The notes beneath the pieces are model-generated. The model did no database searches. It was not told the DNA's origin and saw only the letters and a list, made by a program, of their open reading frames with translations. From CAYMZZ01 sp044463125 (GTDB lineage Bacteria > Bacteroidota > Bacteroidia > Chitinophagales > Chitinophagaceae), in assembly GCA_044463125.1 (NCBI GenBank), contig JBIQMS010000025.1:4688-68687 (forward strand): DNA of 64,000 bases, written 5' to 3'. Position 1 is the first letter of the stretch. Every line of letters starts with the position of its first letter. The position numbers and the translations under genes were made by a program. Positions 34,800 to 42,202 of this stretch are shown here, piece after piece.

Positions 34800-35459
34800 A
34801 TGAGTACGAATCGTGGCTTTTTAGATCTTACCCCTGCCGAATGCCTGAGCGTTTATCAGTCGGTGATGGATAACGGAGCGGAGTTTTTCAAAACAGCTGA
34901 ACTGCTGGCTGAAAACAATTATTTCGGCAAAGCAATTACCCATCTGATACTTGGAACGGAAGAAGCCATCAAAGGGCTCTGTCTTTTACTGGAAGGTCAT
35001 GATTTTGATTTACGAAAAATAAAAGAAGTGCAGGGAATCTTTAAATATCACCTGCCGCGGCACAACATTATCCGGGATACGTTTTCTATCTGGATGGTAG
35101 TCCGGTACATTTATGATATTAAAAACAATCACTTCCGGAGAAACATTTTGGCAAACCTGTTAAAAGCAGTGATCACCATACTACCCGCTGTAGGAAATTA
35201 TGAATGGTGGCAGACGGCCGATCAATTAAAACAACGAGGTCTATATACAGATTATAAAAATGGTATCCTGCAACCAGCAAACCTTACTCGGGAGGAATAC
35301 GAAGAAGCAATGCGCAGAACAACGCCCGTGTATAAAGAAGTGCTGCAATTTGCAGACGACATTGCCCGGATGTCACCCAGGCAATTAAAAGAACTAAGGC
35401 AAAATTTTAAAGACGCTGATTTTCCTACACTTATTGCAGAAACCATCAAACGAAAATGA
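34800..35459 (+). CDS. AbiV-family abortive-infection-like protein, 219 aa
   Basis: The N-terminal all-helical core (FKTAELLAENNYFGKAITHL then ILGTEEAIKGLCLLLEGHDF) has the ageing-HEPN-like pattern of AbiV: a repeated-helix 'ALEExGK' type motif here read as GTEEAIKG, then a YHLPRHNI block. Known AbiV (lactococcal) blocks phage translation upon activation by a phage protein. Here it sits between an HNH gene and a metallopeptidase gene, with a 4-base ATGA overlap into the latter. Exact function in this trio is unknown. Confidence 0.72.
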   Translation: MSTNRGFLDLTPAECLSVYQSVMDNGAEFFKTAELLAENNYFGKAITHLILGTEEAIKGLCLLLEGHDFDLRKIKEVQGIFKYHLPRHNIIRDTFSIWMVVRYIYDIKNNHFRRNILANLLKAVITILPAVGNYEWWQTADQLKQRGLYTDYKNGILQPANLTREEYEEAMRRTTPVYKEVLQFADDIARMSPRQLKELRQNFKDADFPTLIAETIKRK

Positions 35460-36598
35460 ATAAAGAAGACGCGATAGACTGGTTGAAGGGTTACCAGTTA
35501 CATTATGTAAAGAAACGTTTTGGTGATAACTACCAATCGAAATTTACCGGCAATGAATCAGAAAAATTTTGTTCAGTTGTCGATGCTTACCTGGAAACAA
35601 AAACCGATCTCGATGAAGAGCAAAAACTGGATATAGAAATTGAAATGAAGAATGCAGCTTTTACTTCTACTGTGCTGCACACCGAATATGAATCTGCTTC
35701 GAACTATGAAATTTTAAAAACCATTGCCGCTAAATATTACGAGCTTAATACAGGTCAATCGCCACCCGAACATATATACCTGGGCACGATCTTCTCAGGG
35801 GAAATCAACGCAGAAATTATTACAAAGCCTGACTTAAAAGCGAGCTTCATTCTTTTTGACGGGGAACTGTTTCTGGCGTGTTTGCTCCTTTGTAAAATCA
35901 TTGCACAATCACTGCCCTTTACAGAGCAGGCTCCGCATTTATTTCTTCCTATCGAAAAAAATGAATTACATGCCCGTCTGGTGGAAGATAAAAAGACCGC
36001 TGAAAGAACAGTGATGGGATTGTACTGTTGCGTCTTTCACAAACCCGGTAACAGTCCGCAGTATTTTAGTGACAGCCAACTGCAAGAATATATCACCGCC
36101 TATTTAGTGGAGAGCATCGAACTATTTATTTTTTCCCATGAAATGGGACACTATTGGCACGGCGATTTAGAGGAAACGAGTGAAAAACCAGCGTTCAGGG
36201 GCGATATGAAAACCGAGTGGCGCGAAGAACACATGGCAGACCTGCATGGATTAAACCAGGTTGAAAAACTATTCCGTGAAAACGGTCAGTGGCTCACGTT
36301 AATTGGGCCGGAGCTCTTTTTTCATTTTCTCCACCTGCAGGAACAGTTAAGGCCGGAGTTTGCCAAGCAGGATAGCCATCCTCCGGCCTTGCAACGGTTA
36401 TCGTATTACCGGCAATTCCTTACCAATTTTGTGGATGAAGCAGAGCAACCGTGGCTCCAACCATTCCAGTCTACCATAGATCTGCTATTCGAGTATTATG
36501 AAAAACTGCTACGAAAAACGGTTACCAACCTGAAAGCGTTCATGGCAAGCACGGAGTATCAGGAAATCATGACCAAACAAGGTGACCAAAAAATATAA
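35456..36598 (+). CDS. HExxH metallopeptidase, third gene of the putative defence operon, 380 aa
   Basis: A zinc-peptidase core lies in the second half: IFSHEMGHYWHGD (HEMGH at 228-232), then EWREEHMADLHGL (254-266), where a Glu and Asp could be the third ligand and support, and DSHPPALQRL (306-315), a motif also seen after the active site in related HExxH families. The first 200 residues are helical and unrecognised. No signal or membrane segment, so it is probably cytosolic. ATG 35456 overlaps the AbiV-like stop (ATGA). Protease activation of, or by, the neighbouring toxin is an attractive but unproven idea; Lit is a precedent for an antiphage HExxH protease. Confidence 0.72.
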   Translation: MNKEDAIDWLKGYQLHYVKKRFGDNYQSKFTGNESEKFCSVVDAYLETKTDLDEEQKLDIEIEMKNAAFTSTVLHTEYESASNYEILKTIAAKYYELNTGQSPPEHIYLGTIFSGEINAEIITKPDLKASFILFDGELFLACLLLCKIIAQSLPFTEQAPHLFLPIEKNELHARLVEDKKTAERTVMGLYCCVFHKPGNSPQYFSDSQLQEYITAYLVESIELFIFSHEMGHYWHGDLEETSEKPAFRGDMKTEWREEHMADLHGLNQVEKLFRENGQWLTLIGPELFFHFLHLQEQLRPEFAKQDSHPPALQRLSYYRQFLTNFVDEAEQPWLQPFQSTIDLLFEYYEKLLRKTVTNLKAFMASTEYQEIMTKQGDQKI

Positions 36599-36823
36599 TT
36601 TCCGATGATCTCCATCCTTTAACGATTTCAGTTTTCCATAGAATTCTGTCAACCCGGATTTTTTCAAGATTTTTTTATAGGAAAGACAGTTCACTGTGAG
36701 ATAATCAATAATCATGAATTATTGCAGGCAGAAACCAATTCGTTTAAAGACCTTCTCCTTGATAGAATTGCAAAACAGTCAAATGCGAAAAACTACTCAT
36801 TTGTAATATTCAAATTAAATCAT

Positions 36824-38632
36824 CTACTTTAGCTTTTCAATTCTGACATCTTTCCCGAATTTCTTCTGAATATCTTCATCGCTAACTTTTTCAGGGAAAG
36901 CTAAGGCAAGCAACTGTTTAGGTCGAGAACAAGCAACATAAATCATGCGCTGTTTCTCCGTCGGAAATCCTGCAGATTGCTTAAAATCTTTAAATGACAC
37001 GCTTTGCCCTGTACTATCCTCATCAAAAAAATACAATATCGCATCAAGTGTTGCACCCTTTACCTGGTGAATTGTAGTGATGGGGATATTATACTGGTTG
37101 CTGGCTGATTTATTAAAGAAGATATTAACACTTTGTTGCTTCAAAAGAGCCATTGTATGCCCCACGATCTGTCGCTTAAATAAAAATGTCGTAGTTGCAT
37201 CAATACCGAAAGAAGTCTGCAACGCTGTAATCGCATCAGCCGTCCATTGCTCAAACGAAAGCGCTGTCCCCGGAATTGTATAAAGAAAGGCATAAAGCCG
37301 GCCGTTAAACGTATAGTCATCCTTGAGATTTTTGTACATATCTTGCAAAGCACTATAGTCAAGCAGAGGGTTTTGCAGTTCAATAACAAACCTTCGCAAT
37401 TCATTCACGGCATCTTTTACCTCGTTAGATTCAAAATGATGCCGGATTCTTAACAACCGGGAAGGATACATGGTTTTCCAGGGGTTCACATCAGATGTAT
37501 TACCGAGCATTTTATTTCTAAGACCATGTCCTCTAACTACAATATGATTCTTGGTAAAATTATGCTCGACACATTTTTCTTCAAAATGGCGAACTATCAA
37601 CGCTGGATTAGAGGAATCGTACTTATATACAAAAACAGGTATTCCCAAATCATGCACATCTATAGTAGTAATTGCCTCATCGTTGGGGTGTCTTACAATG
37701 CTGAAGCAATCAATAATTCTTTGCACTGAGCGGCGGTTCTGGCTTAGCGGCAAGCCAGTCCACGTAGCATCTGAATATTTTTGCAGGAATAATTGAGGCT
37801 TCGCGTCCCGCCATTCGTAAAGACTTTGATAAGGATCTCCGATCATCTCAATATTTGTAAGACCCAATGAGATTAGTTTGTCAAAAATGGCATGCTGTAT
37901 TTCGGAATTGTCCTGGGCCTCGTCAACAATCAGATACGGGAACCGTTTCGCCAACCACTGACCTATACGCTCGTGCTTATTGATGAGATGCAAAGCAATG
38001 AAGGCGGAATCAAGACTGGTGATCAACCCCTTTCTCATTTTAGCTGTTAACACCGCACTACCATATTCTTGAAATACTGTAGGATCAACAGTCGCCGAAT
38101 CAGGGGTCTTTCCTTCAAAACTAAATTTACCATTTACATCCACCCAAATCGTACTTGGCGGGTATGATCTGTAAAGAGCCCGCCCTTGCCTGTTCTTAAA
38201 TGTATTCAACGGATAACTAATTCCTTCATTCAATACGCCATTTTTTCGATAATATATCTTAAAAGCATTGTCAATAACAGAGTTTTCGTCTACAATCTTT
38301 GGACGTTTAAAATCTTTGTTCAGTAGATTATAGAAAGGCAAAGTGATGTATTGGTTAAAAAAACTGTCAATAGTAGAGACCAAATGAGGGTAGTCTAAAT
38401 CCAGTCCATATAATTTCTTATACTTGCTGATAATTTCATGTTTCGCTACATTAGTAAAAGACAAACAGGCTATACCGGCATGTCTACCATTTAACTGAAG
38501 GCATTCTGTTTGAAGCGATGCAAGCTTATGTACAATGCAGGTCGTTTTTCCGCTGCCGGGGCAGGCATTGAGAATAATCCTGCCTCTTGCCGCTAAATAT
38601 GCCTGTCGTTGAGCGGTTATTTGAAACTCCAT
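36824..38632 (-). CDS. gajB: UvrD/Rep-type helicase, Gabija GajB-like, 602 aa
   Basis: Superfamily 1 helicase motifs are present in order: the Q/Ia region RQAYLAARG, Walker A NACPGSGKTTCIV (about 24-31), DEAQDNSEIQ (motif II), GDPYQSLYEW (motif III), TIHQVKGATLDAIL (motif V) and YVACSRPKQLLAL (motif VI). In Gabija, GajB senses DNA ends produced by the phage or by GajA and activates the nuclease. It follows the OLD-type gene after one base, same strand, matching the gajA-gajB order. Length is above the about 500 residues of the characterised GajB. Confidence 0.8.
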   Translation of the reverse strand: MEFQITAQRQAYLAARGRIILNACPGSGKTTCIVHKLASLQTECLQLNGRHAGIACLSFTNVAKHEIISKYKKLYGLDLDYPHLVSTIDSFFNQYITLPFYNLLNKDFKRPKIVDENSVIDNAFKIYYRKNGVLNEGISYPLNTFKNRQGRALYRSYPPSTIWVDVNGKFSFEGKTPDSATVDPTVFQEYGSAVLTAKMRKGLITSLDSAFIALHLINKHERIGQWLAKRFPYLIVDEAQDNSEIQHAIFDKLISLGLTNIEMIGDPYQSLYEWRDAKPQLFLQKYSDATWTGLPLSQNRRSVQRIIDCFSIVRHPNDEAITTIDVHDLGIPVFVYKYDSSNPALIVRHFEEKCVEHNFTKNHIVVRGHGLRNKMLGNTSDVNPWKTMYPSRLLRIRHHFESNEVKDAVNELRRFVIELQNPLLDYSALQDMYKNLKDDYTFNGRLYAFLYTIPGTALSFEQWTADAITALQTSFGIDATTTFLFKRQIVGHTMALLKQQSVNIFFNKSASNQYNIPITTIHQVKGATLDAILYFFDEDSTGQSVSFKDFKQSAGFPTEKQRMIYVACSRPKQLLALAFPEKVSDEDIQKKFGKDVRIEKLK

Positions 38633-38633
38633 A

Positions 38634-40550
38634 TCAGTTTCTTAAATGATTAAAGGCTCCTTTGATATACGCAGGCACTATAAATGATCCTCTTGCTTCG
38701 GCCAGGTTATTGATAATATGGAGTGCAAGGTTTTGTGAGAAAATAGCCTTATCAGGGAGCGATTTCCAAAGGAGAATTGCCAGCTTACCCTGCTCATCAG
38801 CACTTAGATTTTCTCCGAGCGTATCTAGGTATGCTGCGACTTCGATTATTTCTTTAGGGCATTTCACTGATATGTATTTATACAAAAAGTTGTTTTGGCA
38901 TTCAGTTTTTGTACCCCTTACATTAGTTCTGCAAAGATCATATTCCAAAGTTTGATAGGAAAAGTGAATATCAATAAGAGGTTGATTGTTTTTTACCGAA
39001 TTGAGATTGCTAACCCGGCTTCTTACAGCCGCCCCGGTTAGATGACCGTGCAAAATATGAAGCTGTTGATAGTTATTTTCTACCAGCTTTTCCAATTTGT
39101 ACTCTTTCTCCTTGGACTCCGGGAATCGGTCATCATCCGTGAGGATCGCCACTTTCTTAGGGATTCGCTTCTTGTCATCGCTGCTATTAAAAAGGAAAAG
39201 GAATGGATAAAACGAAACACCGTCTACGTTTACCAGCTCTATTCGATAATCTTCCAAAGAAAACCCTTCCACTTGCGCAAATGCGGTGATCAAAAGCTCC
39301 TCAGATATTCCTTCCACAAATAGACAACTCCTTGCAAAAAACAGCTGGGATTTTGTTACATCAATGTATCGTTGCAGCTGATCTTTTTTTTGATCAATCG
39401 CTTCCTGGATCAAAGGCACGGCCTTTTTAGTATCCTGAATAATGTTTTCAGTAGCCCGGTCGACAAAAGATTCACTGACGATATACGCATTCTTTTCGAG
39501 CAATATCAAATTATCGAAAGGCACCTTAGAGGTAAGTGTCGGAGAGTGGGTAGTAATAAAAAGTTGGCTGTTGGCAGCACTGTTAGCTTCCTTTAAAAAA
39601 CTGTAGAGGCTCAACTGTAGCTGAGGATGGATATGCGCTTCCGGCTCTTCGATCAGCAACGAAAAATGTGGGATAGCATCATCCTTGACCCTTTCTTTAA
39701 TATCGCCGAGTACAGTTGCGATGTAAATCAGATTATTGAACCCAAGACTGTTTTGCCAAAGGTTAAAGCCTTCTGCGGAGTGATTCTTCCAATCATGTGG
39801 TAAGTAGGGTTTAATCGCATTCACAATGTAGTCTATCCGGGACTGTTCAATTTGTAGCCCAATTTGACTCTGATTGACCTTCTTATAAATATTATCAAGA
39901 TTATCGTTTATACTTTGGCGAGTCGAAGTCACTTCCTCTCTTGCCAGTAGTTTTGTGTTAGCCTCTTTGATAATATTCTTGATTTCCTCTTCAGAGTTCT
40001 TTCTATCAACAAGCCTCTTAATGACCTTGCCTAGTATATTGTTTCGGTTACTTAACAAATCACGGGTACTATCTCGCAAAGCACTGAGGTAATAGTGTTG
40101 GAACAGTCGAAAAGTATTGGTGTCGGCTTTCTGTCCATCAATGTTGCCGGTGTTGTAGGAGAAAATGGGGTACCTTTTATCCTGCTTGTACTGCAAGTCA
40201 ATTTTTGCATAATCGTTGTCAGGATTTACCGGATCAACTACCATGTATTCATAAAATGCTCCTTTTTGGTCGGGAGTCAATCCCCGGAACTCATAGCTGA
40301 TCTTGATTACTTCTTCTTTAAATACTGAAAAAGTCTCGTCCGCGACGGTAATGCGCTCAAAGAAATCCTCCTTTGTAACTGATATCTCCTTAATCGGTTC
40401 TCCAAGATTATAAAGTAGACGTATAGCGTCAATTAGGGCAGACTTACATCTTCCATTCTCACCGATAATGATGTTGATTTTTGGAGAAAAACACACCTCC
40501 AGATGTTCAATACCTCGAAAATGGGTAATAGTAATTTTTGACAAATACAT
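38634..40550 (-). CDS. gajA: OLD-family ATPase/TOPRIM endonuclease, Gabija GajA-like, 638 aa
   Basis: An ABC-type ATPase head opens the protein: ITHFRGIEHLEV, Walker A IIGENGRCKSAL (30-37) and Walker B/signature LLIEEPEAHIHPQLQ; a His-switch-like TTHSPTLTSKV follows. The C-terminal TOPRIM nuclease shows LFVEGISEELL (Glu) and AILTDDDRFPESK (DxD). With a UvrD helicase one base downstream this matches Gabija and other class 2 OLD systems. The Walker A departs from GxxGxGK(S/T): the residue before Lys is Cys (GRCKS), possibly reducing ATP turnover. Start ATG 40550. Confidence 0.82.
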   Translation of the reverse strand: MYLSKITITHFRGIEHLEVCFSPKINIIIGENGRCKSALIDAIRLLYNLGEPIKEISVTKEDFFERITVADETFSVFKEEVIKISYEFRGLTPDQKGAFYEYMVVDPVNPDNDYAKIDLQYKQDKRYPIFSYNTGNIDGQKADTNTFRLFQHYYLSALRDSTRDLLSNRNNILGKVIKRLVDRKNSEEEIKNIIKEANTKLLAREEVTSTRQSINDNLDNIYKKVNQSQIGLQIEQSRIDYIVNAIKPYLPHDWKNHSAEGFNLWQNSLGFNNLIYIATVLGDIKERVKDDAIPHFSLLIEEPEAHIHPQLQLSLYSFLKEANSAANSQLFITTHSPTLTSKVPFDNLILLEKNAYIVSESFVDRATENIIQDTKKAVPLIQEAIDQKKDQLQRYIDVTKSQLFFARSCLFVEGISEELLITAFAQVEGFSLEDYRIELVNVDGVSFYPFLFLFNSSDDKKRIPKKVAILTDDDRFPESKEKEYKLEKLVENNYQQLHILHGHLTGAAVRSRVSNLNSVKNNQPLIDIHFSYQTLEYDLCRTNVRGTKTECQNNFLYKYISVKCPKEIIEVAAYLDTLGENLSADEQGKLAILLWKSLPDKAIFSQNLALHIINNLAEARGSFIVPAYIKGAFNHLRN

Positions 40551-40660
40551 TTATCCAGGATTTAGGCTTGTAGGGTAAATGTACAATCAAATACGCCATT
40601 GTTACATTCTCAATCCGGCTAACGAATTAGCCCGAAGAAGTAGGATAGAGTCGGGCTTAA

Positions 40661-40697
40661 AACAATAAAGGCAGTCCAAACTGAACCGCCTTTATAT
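40661..40697 (-). terminator. Terminator downstream of tRNA-Ala
   Basis: ATAAAGGC and GCCTTTAT arms about 13 bases apart, with TTGTTTT on the minus strand after the stem. It lies just after the 3' end of the tRNA gene at 40702. Confidence 0.6.
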
Positions 40698-40701
40698 TGG
40701 G

Positions 40702-40775
40702 TGGAGGATATCGGATTCGAACCGATGACCCTCAACATGCCATGCTGATGCTCTAGCCAACTGAGCTAATCCCCC
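40702..40775 (-). tRNA. tRNA-Ala (anticodon GGC)
   Basis: Read on the minus strand it folds as a full cloverleaf: acceptor GGGGGAT with ATCCTCC (one G-U), D arm GCTC...GAGC, anticodon stem TCAGC/GTTGA with loop ATGGCAT (anticodon GGC, plus-strand 40739-40741) and a T arm with GGTTCGAATCC. Discriminator A; the 3' bases are CCC and not an encoded CCA. This copy lies inside the accessory/core border; a 5' fragment of a second copy is 134 bp away. Confidence 0.92.
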
Positions 40776-40909
40776 AATTATTTCAAAGACTATCAAAGGT
40801 TATCAAAACGCTGGTTTTACCGCAGTTTTAGCAAAGAATTTTTAAAAATTTTTTCGCTTCTAATTTGATGATTTTTAATCAGATATAGCAGCCAAAATCC
40901 AAAATTCGG

Positions 40910-40952
40910 TTGCATGCCATGCAAGCGCTCTAGCCAACTGAGCTAATCCCCC
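40910..40952 (-). repeat. 5' tRNA-Ala fragment (candidate attachment-site scar)
   Basis: Minus strand, 5' half of a tRNA-Ala(GGC): acceptor 5' strand, D arm and a complete anticodon arm (CTTGC, loop ATGGCAT, then GCAA) before homology stops. A 27-nt block is identical to the intact tRNA (40927-40953 against 40750-40776), but the anticodon stem differs (TTGC/GCAA versus TCAGC/GTTGA), so it derives from a different tRNA-Ala sequence. It lacks a T arm and 3' half and cannot be functional. Break points in the anticodon arm are typical of integrase attachment sites. Confidence 0.75.
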
Positions 40953-41003
40953 ATTCCGTGAAACGGGTGGCAAAAATAGTGTTTTTCGTAATTGGAAAAA
41001 CAA

Positions 41004-41432
41004 TCAGGCCTGATTTTTCTCTTCGGCCAGGGGCTGGTCCGTTTGGCCATTTTGATGGGCTTTATCAGAGCCTTTATTGAGCCATTCGGCAAGTTTGGCC
41101 AGGAGTACATCTTTGTATTCGGCCAGAAAATGCGAAGAGAAGTTTTTGGTGAGATAGGGAATGGCAATTCTGGTAAGCCATCCCGCACGGGCCAGGAGGC
41201 CTTTCTTCACGACCAGATCAATTACCATATCCGAAAGGCCGGTGAGAATGGGATTGCTCGCATCGCGGGTACTGAGCTTGCTTACAAAATGCACGGCCCG
41301 CTGCATAGGCGCGAATTCCTCTCTCAATTCATCAATATCATGACGAATCAACTCCTTCTGCGCTTTGAGGAGAGCTTCCAGACGGCGCTTTTCCAGCCTC
41401 AGGTCGTCGTATGTTTTAATCCTGCTGCTCAT
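41004..41432 (-). CDS. Hypothetical cytosolic/peripheral protein, 142 aa
   Basis: A charged N-terminal coiled-coil stretch (TYDDLRLEKRRLEALLKAQK) precedes an amphipathic middle (GLSDMVIDLVVKKGLLARAG-WLTRIAIPYL) and a polar tail. No family recognised. Its first 17 bases overlap the end of the holin-X-like gene upstream (41416), and with the YtxH-like gene they form a tight minus-strand set as seen in many Bacteroidota genomes, probably linked to envelope stress. It is the first core-chromosome gene beyond the tRNA fragment. Confidence 0.7.
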   Translation of the reverse strand: MSSRIKTYDDLRLEKRRLEALLKAQKELIRHDIDELREEFAPMQRAVHFVSKLSTRDASNPILTGLSDMVIDLVVKKGLLARAGWLTRIAIPYLTKNFSSHFLAEYKDVLLAKLAEWLNKGSDKAHQNGQTDQPLAEEKNQA

Positions 41433-41766
41433 ACACTTTGCGGATAATGCTGTTTCGAATACGGGGCAATAATACTCGCTGGCAAATAAGCCAGAGCAGG
41501 CCCAGCATTAGCAGAAAAAAGGCAGCCCCCAGGAGGAATCCTCCTATGCGGCTGCCTATAATGTCGCCCAGCCACCAACTCAGGGCCAGGCCCAGAAAAA
41601 ACAGGATCAGCAAACCGAGTACACCCGTAAGCACCATCATCACGGTTACCGATGCCACATTGCTGGCCTTCTCGGTCACGTTAACCACGGCGAGTTTATA
41701 ATAGGTTTCGGCCATGTCTTCGGCATGGTCGAGCAGGTCGGCGGTCTTTTCCCTTAATTCATCCAT
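41416..41766 (-). CDS. Holin-X-type (phage holin family) small membrane protein, 116 aa
   Basis: Two membrane helices (VTVMMVLTGVLGLLILFFLG and GGFLLGAAFFLLMLGLLWLI) separated by a short WWLGDIIGSRIG turn, with a helical N-terminus and a basic C-terminus. This is the pattern of the 'phage holin family/Holin-X' and YqjE-like proteins, chromosomal membrane proteins not known to act as true holins. Overlaps the 41004-41432 gene; YtxH-like gene lies upstream. Confidence 0.78.
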   Translation of the reverse strand: MDELREKTADLLDHAEDMAETYYKLAVVNVTEKASNVASVTVMMVLTGVLGLLILFFLGLALSWWLGDIIGSRIGGFLLGAAFFLLMLGLLWLICQRVLLPRIRNSIIRKVYEQQD

Positions 41767-41823
41767 GGCGCTTGCTATTGGTTTGCAGTTGGCTGATCCC
41801 GCCCGGGCGGCGGCACTCTAAAG

Positions 41824-42093
41824 TTAAGCCAAAGATTCTTTCAGCTTATTCACTCTTTCTTCGGCGGCTGATTTGGCATGGCGGCCTTTTTCCTTCACTT
41901 CTTCTGCCATCTCTTCTGCTTCAGCCTTACCTCTTTGCCAGAGATGGCCCAGGTTGTCGGCCCAGTCTCCAGCGGTCTTTTTAATTTTCTTACGCATATC
42001 CTTGCCTTTTTCAGGCGCGATCAACATTCCAATAACGACCCCGGCAGCTGCAGCCCCCAGAATCCCCAATAATACTTTGTTACGGCTAGTCAT
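41824..42093 (-). CDS. YtxH-domain protein, 89 aa
   Basis: The N-terminal hydrophobic glycine/alanine segment (VLLGILGAAAAGVVIGMLIA) followed by PEKGKDMRKKIKK and an Ala/Glu/Lys-rich helix (WQRGKAEAEEMAEEVKEKGR) is the YtxH layout. Members are small stress-related membrane-anchored proteins of unknown biochemistry. First gene of the set ending at 41004. Confidence 0.82.
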   Translation of the reverse strand: MTSRNKVLLGILGAAAAGVVIGMLIAPEKGKDMRKKIKKTAGDWADNLGHLWQRGKAEAEEMAEEVKEKGRHAKSAAEERVNKLKESLA

Positions 42094-42152
42094 ACTCTTT
42101 CATTTTAAGCGTTAAGGAATTTGTTTACGCTTAAAGAGTCCAAAAAACCATA

Positions 42153-42188
42153 CCAAAAAAAATTAAGGGAGGACTCGCGTCCTCCCTT
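42153..42188 (-). terminator. Terminator of the citrate synthase gene
   Basis: AAGGGAGGA (42165-42173) and TCCTCCCTT (42180-42188) form a 9-bp stem with a 6-base loop; on the minus strand it is followed by AATTTTTTTT. It begins 14 bases after the gltA stop at 42203. Confidence 0.85.
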
Positions 42189-42202
42189 GTATGTTGTGGG
42201 GA

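Noticed and set aside
40910..40952. Second functional tRNA-Ala
   Set aside because: Homology ends after the anticodon arm; no variable loop, T arm or 3' acceptor strand.
41416..41766. Prophage holin
   Set aside because: No phage genes nearby; the chromosomal Holin-X/YqjE-like family beside YtxH is a better match.
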